Assembly: GCA_013399695.1 (NCBI GenBank)
Contig: VXAU01000943.1
Location: forward strand, 1,291,667-1,355,666
Direction: 5' to 3'
Length of the DNA stretch: 64,000 nucleotides
From: Formicarius rufipectus
Taxonomy: Eukaryota; Chordata; Aves; Passeriformes; Formicariidae
How positions within the stretch are numbered: position 1 is the stretch's first letter; each line of letters starts with the position of its first letter. Below, piece by piece: positions 47,756 through 58,329 of the stretch. A program made the position numbers and the translations under genes. The notes below the pieces were generated by a model, which worked only from the letters and a program-made list of their open reading frames with translations, did no database searches and had not been told where the DNA came from.

Positions 47756-48460
47756 TCATCCCCACAAGCGGCTGAACTGGCACAACTGGAGGAGGTGGAA
47801 ACATCTGAGGAACAGGAACTTTTGAAGACGGGATTGAGGGAAGCCAAAACGGCGACACGGAGCCTCAGCATGTGAAGGCTGGAGGCATCCCTCTTCTGAA
47901 GTTACACCCTGCTCCTGACCATCCACTCTCTGAGGCGGAACCTTCTCCAACCACACAGTCATTCCACATGAAACAAGTTTCACCTCAAATGTAACAGCAG
48001 ATTGGGCCTTTCCAGTCATTAAGCGCAAAAACCTTGCCTCGAGAAAAGCTGTCACAAGTAAGAAGAATCTTCCAACAGCCCCTTTACCCAGGATCAGGGC
48101 TCTGCGCTCCTCCTCGCAGGTAAGGGATGTTGTCACCTTGTGCATCTGTAGCCAGTACATTGCTGCTCCTGCAGTCACAGGGTCCCATGCTATTAGCTTT
48201 GACATGGCATATTTGGGCCATGCAAAATGTTCCCTACATTTTCCTTTTTTTACCAGTTTATGGTCTATTTTATCTCTAGCAACTCTGTGCTTAAATTGTA
48301 TCACATATTTCCTGTCTGCTGAGGCAACATTTCCCTCTTTCGGTGCAATTATAACCTTCCAGCAGGGAAGCTCCACTAACTCCTTAAGAGCTTTGCTCTC
48401 TGTAGTGCCTCCCGACTTGCATTCATGTACACCTGAGCAAAGTGGGTGTAAAACACCATC
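47756..48460 (-). other. Anonymous long open frame with upstream splice acceptor
   Basis: On the minus strand an acceptor (TTCATTTCCAACAG ending at 48462) is followed by an open frame from 48460 to a TGA at 47756, 234 codons. It begins DGVLHPLCSGVHECKSGGTT and contains KEGNVASADRKYVIQFKHRV and CREHFAWPKYAMSKLIAWDP. A possible donor (CTGG then GTAAAG) lies near 48092, which would end an exon of about 370 bp. I do not recognise the protein; five scattered cysteines suggest no known domain to me. No methionine context or promoter is evident. It may be a chance open frame, a decayed gene, or an exon of an unannotated transcript. Confidence 0.25.
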
Positions 48461-48479
48461 ACTGTTGGAAATGAAGAAT

Positions 48480-51400
48480 ACACACCATTAGGAGGATGTT
48501 TTACTCTGTTTGTTTGCTTTAGGTTTGGGGGTTTTTTGCTTCAGTGTAGATGATCAGAGAAGCTGCAGGACAAGAGAGAGATCAGGCTGTATGAAACCAT
48601 TTTCTTACTAGCTTTGAGTTTTACAGGGCTGCATGCTCTAATGAGCCTTCTCGAAAGGAAACAACCCATTTCTGTAAGGAATCCAGGTGATTATGGTTTG
48701 CATACCGCCGTGATCTCTCTGCATGGGCACAGGGGAGCTGCCTTCATGAATCTTGCTGCAGGATGAAGTCTAAAGCTGGACAATGTGAAAGAGATGGGAA
48801 AGGACCGCAGGGAGGGGTAGTTTAACATCCATTGTTAACTTGGAAAAAAAACCTTCTTTCAGAAAGCCTTTTATTTATTGTAAATCATTCCTAAAAGATT
48901 AGGAAATCAGGCCTGGAGGAGGGGTAGAGATTGTTGTGGCTTTCTTTCTTGTTCAGTGTCTTTTGGTATTAGACATTCTCCCAAACCTCCTCAGTTTTGC
49001 TGAACCTCAGTCCTACAAACCACCAGAGAACATTCTTAATATGATGTGGGTGAAGAGTCTCACTGCACCCCAGTGTGTGGGACTTCACAGACTCACAGAG
49101 GAGGGAAATGCATATATATACATATCAACGCCAATATCCACATACACATTCACACACATCCCTCCCAAAAACATATTCACAAACCCCTACCTCTGTCCCC
49201 ACTGCTGGCATAAGTCAACCTGTAGCTCGCCTACAGTGATAACTAGTGCCTGGCTGGCTGCACAGGGCACAGAGCTGTGTAGGGAAGGAGGTTGGCTGAT
49301 GAATCTGACCAGCACTGGCTGCACAGTATCACCCTAAGGCAACAGCAAGCAGATGATGGCAAATTCACCTGGGCAAGAAAAGCCTTTCTGTCACTTTCCT
49401 GTCTGCATTGGAGAGAGAAACTGTTGATGTTGTGTTTCCTGTTCACATAAATATCCAAACAATCTGAGCCTTAATCAAGCTTGGCCTCGAGCATGGGACT
49501 GGACCTATGGTTAAAATACTCTTCCAGATCTCCAGAAAGCCTTATTTTTCATCTGCCACTCTTCAAGACATTATGCCACATCAAAACTCTGGTGTGAAGA
49601 AAAATCTCACATAAGACATTCCAGTTACAGGAAGCTCTTGCCCTATTTAGAAAGTCATCTCTCAAGTCAATAAGCAGGTATGAGGCAAAGACCATGCAGC
49701 CACAGAGACAAATGCTCAGCTCTATCTCCTATGATTGAAACAAAACAAAACAAAAACAAAAACAAACAAACAAACNAAGAAGGAGAGCAGATACTGATTC
49801 AGAAGGGAAATCAGGTAAACAGAATTTGGGGAAACATATGCTCATGCAACACACGAAAAATATGAATTCATACTAGACAAAGGTGGGAAATTTTGCCATG
49901 CAGAAGACTCCAAAATCAGTGACTGCCCAGAAACACTGCTCCAACTACATTGTCCCCATGTTTCACAGGGAACTGCTAACATACACTGAGTGTTGTGGTG
50001 CTGCCAGGAGATTTTGCTTGTGGAATTGCCTGACCCTTGAGCCATTTAAGATTCTCAGCCATGACTTTACACTCCCTTTGTATGTATATGACCATCTTTA
50101 ACATCAGTGAGAACAGACATGGCAGCAGCTCACAAAACTGCCAAACTCACCTCCTTCATCCACTCAGCCACCTGCTGAGCCTGGTACAAGACAACAAGCC
50201 CCCTTGCACAACCACTTAGCTGCGTTCTCTGCACTGCCTGCCCCACAGCACTGGAGCACACACATGTGAAACTTTCACGATGTAAAACTGAACAAATAAA
50301 ACTTAGTTTCCAAAGCAATATTTCTGAGGAAGCCACAACCAGATGAAGAAAGCACCTCTCATGAGGAGCATCCTTCTCACAGAACAAATAGGAGGCTAAG
50401 TCTGCCCTCAGACAAACAGAAGAAGTCATCTGTCACCAACACACTCAACAGCTCTCTTGGCATAACGGGCTTTTTGTGCCTTCCAGTGCTGCTGCTCCAG
50501 CATCCGGCTGCTCCGGGTCCCCACCGGCTGCACAACAGGCAGCACCACAGATGGGTTACACTCATGGACTGCAGCTGCCCCTGCAGCCAGCACACAGGTG
50601 TTTGGGGTAAAATTTTGTTCATGTGTCTCCTTCAAGACCACAATAAAAGAGAAACACCTTCAGCATGAATTCCCCTCTAGACTGCACACAAAGAAAACAA
50701 GCCCCCACTGTACCGCAGACTGGCCCATTAAGGCAATGGTTAAATTCTTGCTATGAAAAAGTAGGCGTTGTTGTCTGTTTTGTGAGGCAGAAATCAATAT
50801 TCCCGCCTCCTCTCCTTCTGTTATTTCACCTTGAGATACTCATGCTCAGTTAGATGAGATCTGAGTCTTACTCACTGCTACTGCAACTTTTCTCTCTCCA
50901 GCATTTCACAGGGTCACAGATGTTCTTGGAGTCCTAACCTGCCTATAATTTACCACTCAGCTCCCCAAACTGGTGACTGAAGTAGTGACTGATTTTCCTT
51001 CCAAATCACACCACTGCGGCCATTTCTAACTGTTTATCTACACCCCCAGCTCCATCATTTTGCTCCCCATGTCCTCCAGTAATAACCCTCTCTCTGTCAC
51101 AGCCTCTGTCTTCTCTGGACCCCTATAATTCACTCCCTGCTATCCTCTTCCATACTGTGGTCATTTTGTATAAATGATGTTTTATTCTGAAATGCCCCTT
51201 CTGCTCTCACTCTCCCTTTAATCTAACTGTGGGCGGTAAGCTTGGTTAAGTCTATGAATTTTTGGGGGAGGGGGGAAGTGAGGGAAAGGACCTGGGTGAC
51301 TGATGCTTAGTCCAAGCAACCCTGCAGCAAAGCTGGCTGGGAAGAGACATGCAGGGTAGGATAAGCCAGCACCATACCTCAACAGCTGCTTCTTCAACTA

Positions 51401-51879
51401 GGTTTCCCTGCAGCAGTTCAAATCCAGGGCCTGGACCGATTCCCGCAGATCAGGTAGCAATAATGCCAGGCTGACTGGGCTGTTCTGATGAGTCCTCTTG
51501 GATGAAGCTCTGCCTACGATCATGCCTGCCTCTGTCACCTAAGGATTAGACAACTGCAATATGGTCTGTTTGGCACCATGCTTCAAATCCATTCATAAAC
51601 TGAAGGCAGTGCAGAACTCAGCACTCAGTTAGAAAAGCCATGGCACTCACTCATGATCATCCTCTCATTTATGCTCCATTTTTATGCCCTCTGACCACTG
51701 GCTTCCAGACAAATTTTAAAATGTTCCTGATGGCCTCTAGTGCCTCACATAGAAGAACCCTTCCCAGCTGACAAATCACCTCTTATATTTCCTAGAAGCT
51801 GTAGAAAAGACACCTGGTACTCTCACACAGGTACTTAGGAGAGTAGAGTTGAGGGTTGTTCAGTCTCTAGTTTGCCATT
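48480..51879. other. Upstream intergenic DNA, no gene seen
   Basis: Unique sequence with short simple repeats: TA/CA-rich tracts at about 49112-49160 and an (AAAAC/AAAC)n tract at 49736-49778 containing one N at 49776. No recognisable exons. Confidence 0.6.
49736..49778. repeat. (AAAAC)n/(AAAC)n microsatellite with one ambiguous base
   Basis: A tandem A-rich tract with C every fourth to sixth base; N at 49776. Confidence 0.9.
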
Positions 51880-52400
51880 GTTTGCTGGTGACAATCTGAT
51901 GAAATTGCTTGTGTTATAATGAAGACAGTTTTCATTATCTGTCATTTAAAAATGTCATGGGAACTTAGACTGAATGGATAGGTGCTACCTGTTGTTTCAA
52001 ATAGCTTTTGATGAAAGAAACACATTTCAAAAGTACCAGTCACTGATTTACAGGTGCTATATAAAGATTACATAAAACAGTGAGATCCCTCCAAAGAAAA
52101 CAAGCAGATTTCTCCCCTTGCTTTTTAATTTAGACACTGGCTTATCATCAGTGTGGCGCTGACTGTCTGCTGCAGTAATTATCATTGGCTTTCAGACCTG
52201 CAGGGTCCCAGAAGATAGAGGACAATATCTACAAAAACAGGACTCTTAATTATTAGAGGGCACTTGACAATTTTGGTTTAGCAATATGAATGCTTCGCTC
52301 TTTTGCATTTTTACTTCTGCACTTTAATGCAGTGCAAACTGTGAACAACTTTAGCAACAGATGTCACGACTGGACATACTTCTGCCCAAACGTTTTGCTA
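51880..52400. promoter_or_regulatory. Possible conserved noncoding element
   Basis: A non-repetitive, AT-balanced block dense in developmental factor motifs: TTATCTGTCA (GATA/MEIS-like) near 51938, GCAGTAATTATCATTGGC near 52173, CTTAATTATTAG near 52246 and TTTTGCAT near 52302. There is no coding potential. The resemblance to vertebrate conserved enhancers is by eye only. Confidence 0.3.
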
Positions 52401-55400
52401 GTCCCTCTCTGCTAATGGTGTTGGCCTCTCACAGCTGAACTGCAATAACAGACTGTGTGAATGTTCCTAGTCCATCTGAGCACAAAATCTGCCAGCTTAT
52501 TTTAAGTCATACCGGTTTATTCTCTAGCATGAATACATCTGCTGACAATACCTGCTTGCAGGTCCTGAAAGACACCTGGGATAGCATGGTTGTTTTCCAT
52601 CTATTTCTTTATATTTTAGAGCATCCATTTAACACATGAGATAGTGCTGTTTAGAGGATCTGCCTTGGTAATGTAACTCTGATGGGACACTCCCTGCACC
52701 TTAACTTGCTTACCACATGGGCTATTCCTACACACAACCAGCACCTTTTGCCTGTCCTTTCTGTCAAACAAAGACAAAATGAATGGCAGCAGTCCATACA
52801 GCATGCAAGAAATGCAGGTAATACTTTGTGTACAGTGCCTTCAAGAACCACTTCTGGTTTTGGTAATTGCTTTTATATGAGAATCCAGCATCAAAGACCG
52901 TAGCAAGAATCTCCTGTAAATATTTAAATGCTGAAGCACAGATATCTTCCACTTCAGAATCAGATAACAAAGATTGCTGCTGCTTTGTCCATCGACACAA
53001 CTTCAGCCTGTCTGGGTCCCATGCAAGTCAGCGGGCTTCCTCTTCCAAGTCCCCTACTTCCCCCATGTGCAGCAATTACAGTATCCCTCAGGGGTGTTCC
53101 TGCTCTTGGTGGTGTATAGGATGTTTAAAACTAAAATTTCGTGGTAATGAGGAAGAAGGGAAGGACTAAGCTTAGGATGGTGGACTCTGAGAATCACAGA
53201 TGTGAGGAATAAATAAGATTGTTCTGAGACCTGATAATTTCAATGTCTTGCTTCCGTTAAGACAATGTTTCCCAGGCACTTACTTGAGTCATCCTTACAA
53301 AGCATCTCCCAAAGAAACGGGTTTATGTTCCTGGCAACACGTTTCAAAAAAACATGTCCCCAGCTTCCTGCTGCCACAAGCAAGCACAACTCCAATGATT
53401 TCAATAAAGCTGCACTTTCTGTGGCCCTGAGGCTATAACACTACAGTAAACAAAGCCAAATTCCATAAACCAGATGCTTTAAGGTCTGAATCCAAGTCTT
53501 CAACATCTTACATGTGTGATCCACCAGTAGATAGCTGGACTCACACCTTCAGCTGACTGTCACTGAGCTCTTTCACCCACCAGCAGAACAGGGATCCCAG
53601 GGTCTCATCCTGGGGCACAGCAATGGCTGGTGGACATCAGCCTGCTCCTTGAAAGTGCAGTGGTACCTCACCCCTCCAGGATCTGTGCTGTGCCAGCAGT
53701 CCCAGCCTCCCTGCTGAGTCCTCTGCCCCCTCTGAAAAGAAACTCCCATTCATTCCCCACTCTAATGGCCACAAGGATGAGTTTGAGAAACAAAACACTG
53801 ACATCAAAACCAAATGACCTTACAATTTCAGCTGCTTACCACTCCAGTTTCTTCACTCCCAATCATACAGCTTGTTTTCCCTTTATATTTAAAACATCCA
53901 AACAAACACAACTCACTGTAAGGAAGGGATGGCTCAAGGTTGTTGCCAGACTAGGTCTGGAAGTCAACTGGCATATGCTGAAAGCAGATGCACGGCTCAG
54001 TTAGATGACAGTATACGTCCTGGAGTAATAAGGATGCAATGCTGGGTAGTTGCTCAGGACTGAGTGAACTCAGCAAATGAATGGTACTTCCAGATTCAGA
54101 AGTGGCTCCTAAAGAGCAGCAGTAAGGGACTTTAGCTTGATAATAGTCTAGGGAATGTACCACTCCAGTGAGTAATGTTGAAAATCCATAGACAGGAAAT
54201 GTTTTAAAACAGAGGAGGAAAACCTACTTTAAATCAACACCATGAAGGTCCCTGGAAGGAAACACTCTGCAAAAAAAGGACACATTTGCCACATATAAAT
54301 TTTAACGGTATTTTGTAGTTTTAACAAAGCTTTAAAAAAACCAACCAAACAAAAAAAAAAAACAACCCCAGTTGCTGTAATACACTTGATAGAGCAATCA
54401 TCCTCACATGGCAAAATATGATTTTCACACCTGGTAAATGAAATTACTCTGCTGCATCCCCAGGCCAGGGTTAGGGGCTAAGGTGAGCCATTAATGGAAG
54501 GATAGAGACCACAAAACAGCTCTTCAGGGAGCACCTTTCAGATGCTCTTTTCATGTACAGCAGTGCACAGTAATCAGAAGGCACTGGCAGCACATACTAA
54601 AGTCACTGTCACTGACAGTGGCTCTAACTGGGCAGTCACCGGTTGATAGCTCGGATTAAGACACCAGCTGGCACAGCCGTGCTCCTCTGACTCAGGACAG
54701 GGCTCAATCCCTTCTAAGAGCAATTCTGTATTCTTTCATCTCCCTCCTGGCATGCCTTCCGCTACACACCAAGGTTAACCACTCACTCTCTCCTTGCAGA
54801 CAGAGGGAAGCTACAGAGCTGAGACAACAAACTTCTCCACCGCGTACAGCTAAAGCCTCTGCACCATTAGAACAAAAGCAGGCACTGAGAATGAAGGGAA
54901 ATCCTGATCACAGGCCATGCTGGTAGGAACCTGATGACATTCAGAATCTGTCCTGCATCAGCCCACGAGACTGCCAATCCAAGCAGGATGGCTATAAAAT
55001 TTGTCAATCACTCAGGAGCAAGAGAGAAGTGAAACTGTGGGGAGCCAACAGACCCTGGAGGCACAGATATTTACAACAAAAAATCTGAGTGGAAGCAGCA
55101 AGAGGAAGAAGCACAGAGAAATACACTGCATGATCTAGCACCAAACAAGACACGTGGCTTAACAAGACTCTTTAGAATATCTGGCTCCATAAATTAGACT
55201 GTGATTCCCAGTTCTTTAGCTCCCAGCTCCTGCTGATTTCTGAGTATAAAGGGGATGTTTGTCACTCCCAAGATCAGACAGCAGCTCGAATGCCTTTCAA
55301 GAAGTATGCACATAAGTATGTTCCTAGGGAAGAATGAGCTAGAGCTAAGCCTTCAAATCAGCACAAGGAGAACCTCCTGCCCACAGACAGGAAAGTGGTA

Positions 55401-56440
55401 ACCTCCTTCACTTCCTTTGTGGCTTTAACCTAAACCACAACTCCTCCCTTCGGGTTAGAAGTCTCTTCCACTCATTCAGATGTTTGTCAGCTTGTCTCTC
55501 TCTAATACCCAGCATCCATCGCTGCCACATAGGGAAAAAAACCCCAGCTCTCTTCTTTTTTCCTGTCTCCCACACCCCTTTTGCAGTTTCTTCCCTAAAC
55601 AAGAACAGCTTCAATGCATGGCAAAACAAGTCTAAACTACAGCTCTTCAGGCACAGGCACAGAAATTAGCAATTGCAACATGAGGGGGCAGGGAGAAAGA
55701 AGACGTTGGCATACAGGCTACACCAACATTTGGGAATGCTGGCAGCGAGGAAACACTGCTGCCAGCAGGAATAGTGATGCCAAAATAACTCACAGGGCTT
55801 TTCCATGAGTGCGAGCACTCCTTCCCAGCCCAGGGCGCAACATTCCTTCTCTCCCAGACAGCTTCAGAGCATGGATGAGGTGCTGGAAGCAAGGGGCAAG
55901 GAGGGGTAAGCATAGGGAGGGCTGTGCTGCCACTCAGAAAGCCCTCAGCATATGGAGGTGAGAAGGGCAGATCCCATCATCCCTGGTGTGGGGCATCAAT
56001 TAGGGAGAGGCGCCACCGGTTCTCCCCTCCCTGAGATCCCATCATCTGCTGAAGGGAGTTTTAAACATGTGAGAGACAGTGGCTCCCACCCAAAACCCTC
56101 CTGGGTCCAAAGGCTTAACCTTATCATGCCCAGGTGATACTGGCTTTTTTCAGAGTCAAGCCTTGTGAAAGATTTGAGCAGTTTTTTTAGCCCAGGCATT
56201 TTTTGCTACCTTACAACTGCCCATACCGGGTAGGCAGAGCCCCCCTTCTCAAGGGGGGAAAGATCTCCCACTGCTCTTACTGCAACACACTGGGCAGCCA
56301 CACACAGTGCCAGGTGATGCAGTCGCTCACTTGTCACCCGCCACTCCCAGGGCAGTTCAGAACTACATAATGTGAAAGGAAATGTTTTTTATTCCTTCAA
56401 AGTTTTCAGAGATTTCAAATAATTTTTCTATATCTGATCA
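52401..56440. other. Upstream intergenic DNA, no gene seen
   Basis: Unique sequence without exon-like blocks. A 124-codon forward frame (53630-54004) has no recognisable similarity or splice context. A-rich tracts occur at about 54330-54362. Confidence 0.55.
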
Positions 56441-56444
56441 GGCT

Positions 56445-56467
56445 AAAAAAAAAAAAAAAAAAAAAAA
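56445..56467. repeat. A23 homopolymer
   Basis: An uninterrupted run of 23 As with no recognisable retroelement body beside it. Confidence 0.9.
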
Positions 56468-57104
56468 GAAAGTTTTCAAAAATTATACCTAGAAACTATG
56501 ACCAAATGAATTAAATGCAAGATTTCATTTTACCTTCTTGAAGCACTCCATTTTGACAGCTTCAAAACTTTTCTCCTTTTTTTTTTTTTATTTTCATGAT
56601 GAAACACAAAACTGGAATCAACTTTTCCTGAAAATAGCAGTTTTGGCAAATCAGCAATTTTCAGAGAAAAATTATCTCTGGAGAAAAATCCTAACAAAAC
56701 CTAGTTCTATTATTTCCTCCCATCACCACACAAGAATATGCCTCCGTGGTGTAATTCAGCCTTAAGTTTCATAGCAACTCTGATTCAGACATATTGCACA
56801 CACAGATATTAGAATATGCCTTTGACATCATGAGCACAATGCAAAACAGAGTATATACAATATGGCCAAGCAATGCTGCTATGGAAACCCATGCTTTGAA
56901 TTCCGTATATGGGGTGTTTAAATTCTTACCCCTAATATTGCTTTAAGAGAATTTTGTGTGTACTTTATTTCCTTGCTCAAGTCATCTCCCTCTTTCTGAT
57001 AGGACTCTCCCCCTTGGAAAAGAAGGATGTTTGTGGGGGTGAAGCAGAAGGTGATGAGACCTGCACTGCATTCTTGGTGCTGCCATATACACCAGCTCCA
57101 GCAA

Positions 57105-57205
57105 GAGAAGTAACTGATCAGTGCCTCAGTTTCTGCAGCTGTAAAATGGACGTAAGAAAACATCCTGCTTCGGGTATGGCTTGAATGTGCTTTGCAATCC
57201 TTTGT
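57105..57205 (+). mobile_element. MIR/CORE-SINE-like relic
   Basis: The segment TGCCTCAGTTTCTGCAGCTG followed by TAAAATGG (57122-57149) and, about 40 bases on, GTGCTTTGCAATCCTTTG (57187-57204) match the order of the MIR-type SINE tail seen across amniotes (CCTCAGTTTCC-CATCTGTAAAATGG, then GCTTTGAGATCC). The 5' tRNA-derived head is not recognisable. Confidence 0.55.
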
Positions 57206-57909
57206 GACAGCCAGAAGATACGTGCATCCTTATTCCTATTTGTTACTTTCCGTAGGCGAGGAGTTACTGTCCTCTACAGACCTATGCTGATGATCTCTAT
57301 ATTGGAGAACCAAATCAGGAAGTACAGTCGCCCACTCATGTAGCAAACAGATAAGTAATCAAGCAGCACACTTGCCAACTCCTAAGGAGGTGGTTTCTTA
57401 AAAAGACATATGAAGCTTTCATGTTTTGATGCTGACTAATTTCAGAAAGTTCCCGTTTCACTCTCTTGATCTTAAACTTCTTCAAAAAATATGTTTACCT
57501 GCTCTTGTGAAGTGTATTCTGCTAGGGAGGGTCAAACCAGCTAGATTAAAGGTAACAATGCTTTGTCCATCTCCTCCAGTTGCACAGTGCTCCTGGTGAC
57601 CATAGCTGTACCTTTCGGGTGTCACCCTAACAAAAGAAGGATGCTGCAACTGTAGTGGCCACCTGAAACTCTGCCAACTGCTTCAGGGTGCAGCACATCC
57701 TGGAGCACACGGCACCACCCCCTGCAAAATCTGAGCAGAATGTGCAACCTAAAAACCACCACATAGCAGCCAAACTCACCCCTGCAATCCACTGATCGCA
57801 AATGCAGATTAACTTACTTGTGTTTGTCTGATGGTGTAATTGCCAGACTGCACATTCAAATGAGTATTTGTTTAACTGTGTGATACACAGATAGAGCTTA
57901 TGCACTTGA

Positions 57910-57977
57910 GGCCAAATTTACCCCTGTTGCAATTTCCCTAACTCCAGTAGCAATTACTCAAAGGACTAATTTGGCCC
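57910..57977. mobile_element. Ancient palindromic MITE-like element (short)
   Basis: The ends GGCCAAATTTA and TAATTTGGCCC are inverted complements apart from one or two positions, and the interior (ACCCCTGTTGCAATTTCCCT then AACTCCAGTAGCAATTACTC) fits a family I know from reptiles and birds with the ends GGGCCAAATT and an interior TTACACC/GGTGTAA. It is diverged; family name not asserted. Confidence 0.5.
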
Positions 57978-58089
57978 ACAGTGTTTCCTAGTATATGTGA
58001 TTCATCATTTCTTTCCTATAACAAAGAATAATACACTGTTTCAATCAGTGGTGATGTCCTGGCCTCCTTGAGGCTGCCGGACTCCCTGT

Positions 58090-58285
58090 TTAATCAGACA
58101 TAAAACAAATCACTTGCAGAGGCAGAGGCGTACAAGCATGCTTTAATTACAATATTGTAACACCAATTAGAGATCTATCTAATCGAGGACTCAGTACTTC
58201 CTACTCGAGTATTACTCCCATGTTGGGATAATTACTGCTAATTAAGCTTGGAACTAATTAGGCCAAATGATCTCATTTATACCAA
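58090..58285. promoter_or_regulatory. Possible conserved noncoding element rich in homeodomain sites
   Basis: Three TAATTA sites (58144-58149, 58239-58244, 58255-58260), a CAATTAG near 58165, a perfect palindrome TACAATATTGTA (58148-58159) and a TAATC site occur in under 200 bp of unique AT-rich sequence. Such density is typical of developmental enhancers. There is no coding frame. Confidence 0.35.
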
Positions 58286-58329
58286 CATAGATGACTTCTA
58301 GGAGTTCACACACCAAAAAAAAAATAAAA

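Noticed and set aside
53630..54004. 124-codon forward open frame
   Set aside because: No recognised domain, no splice signals, length within chance expectation.
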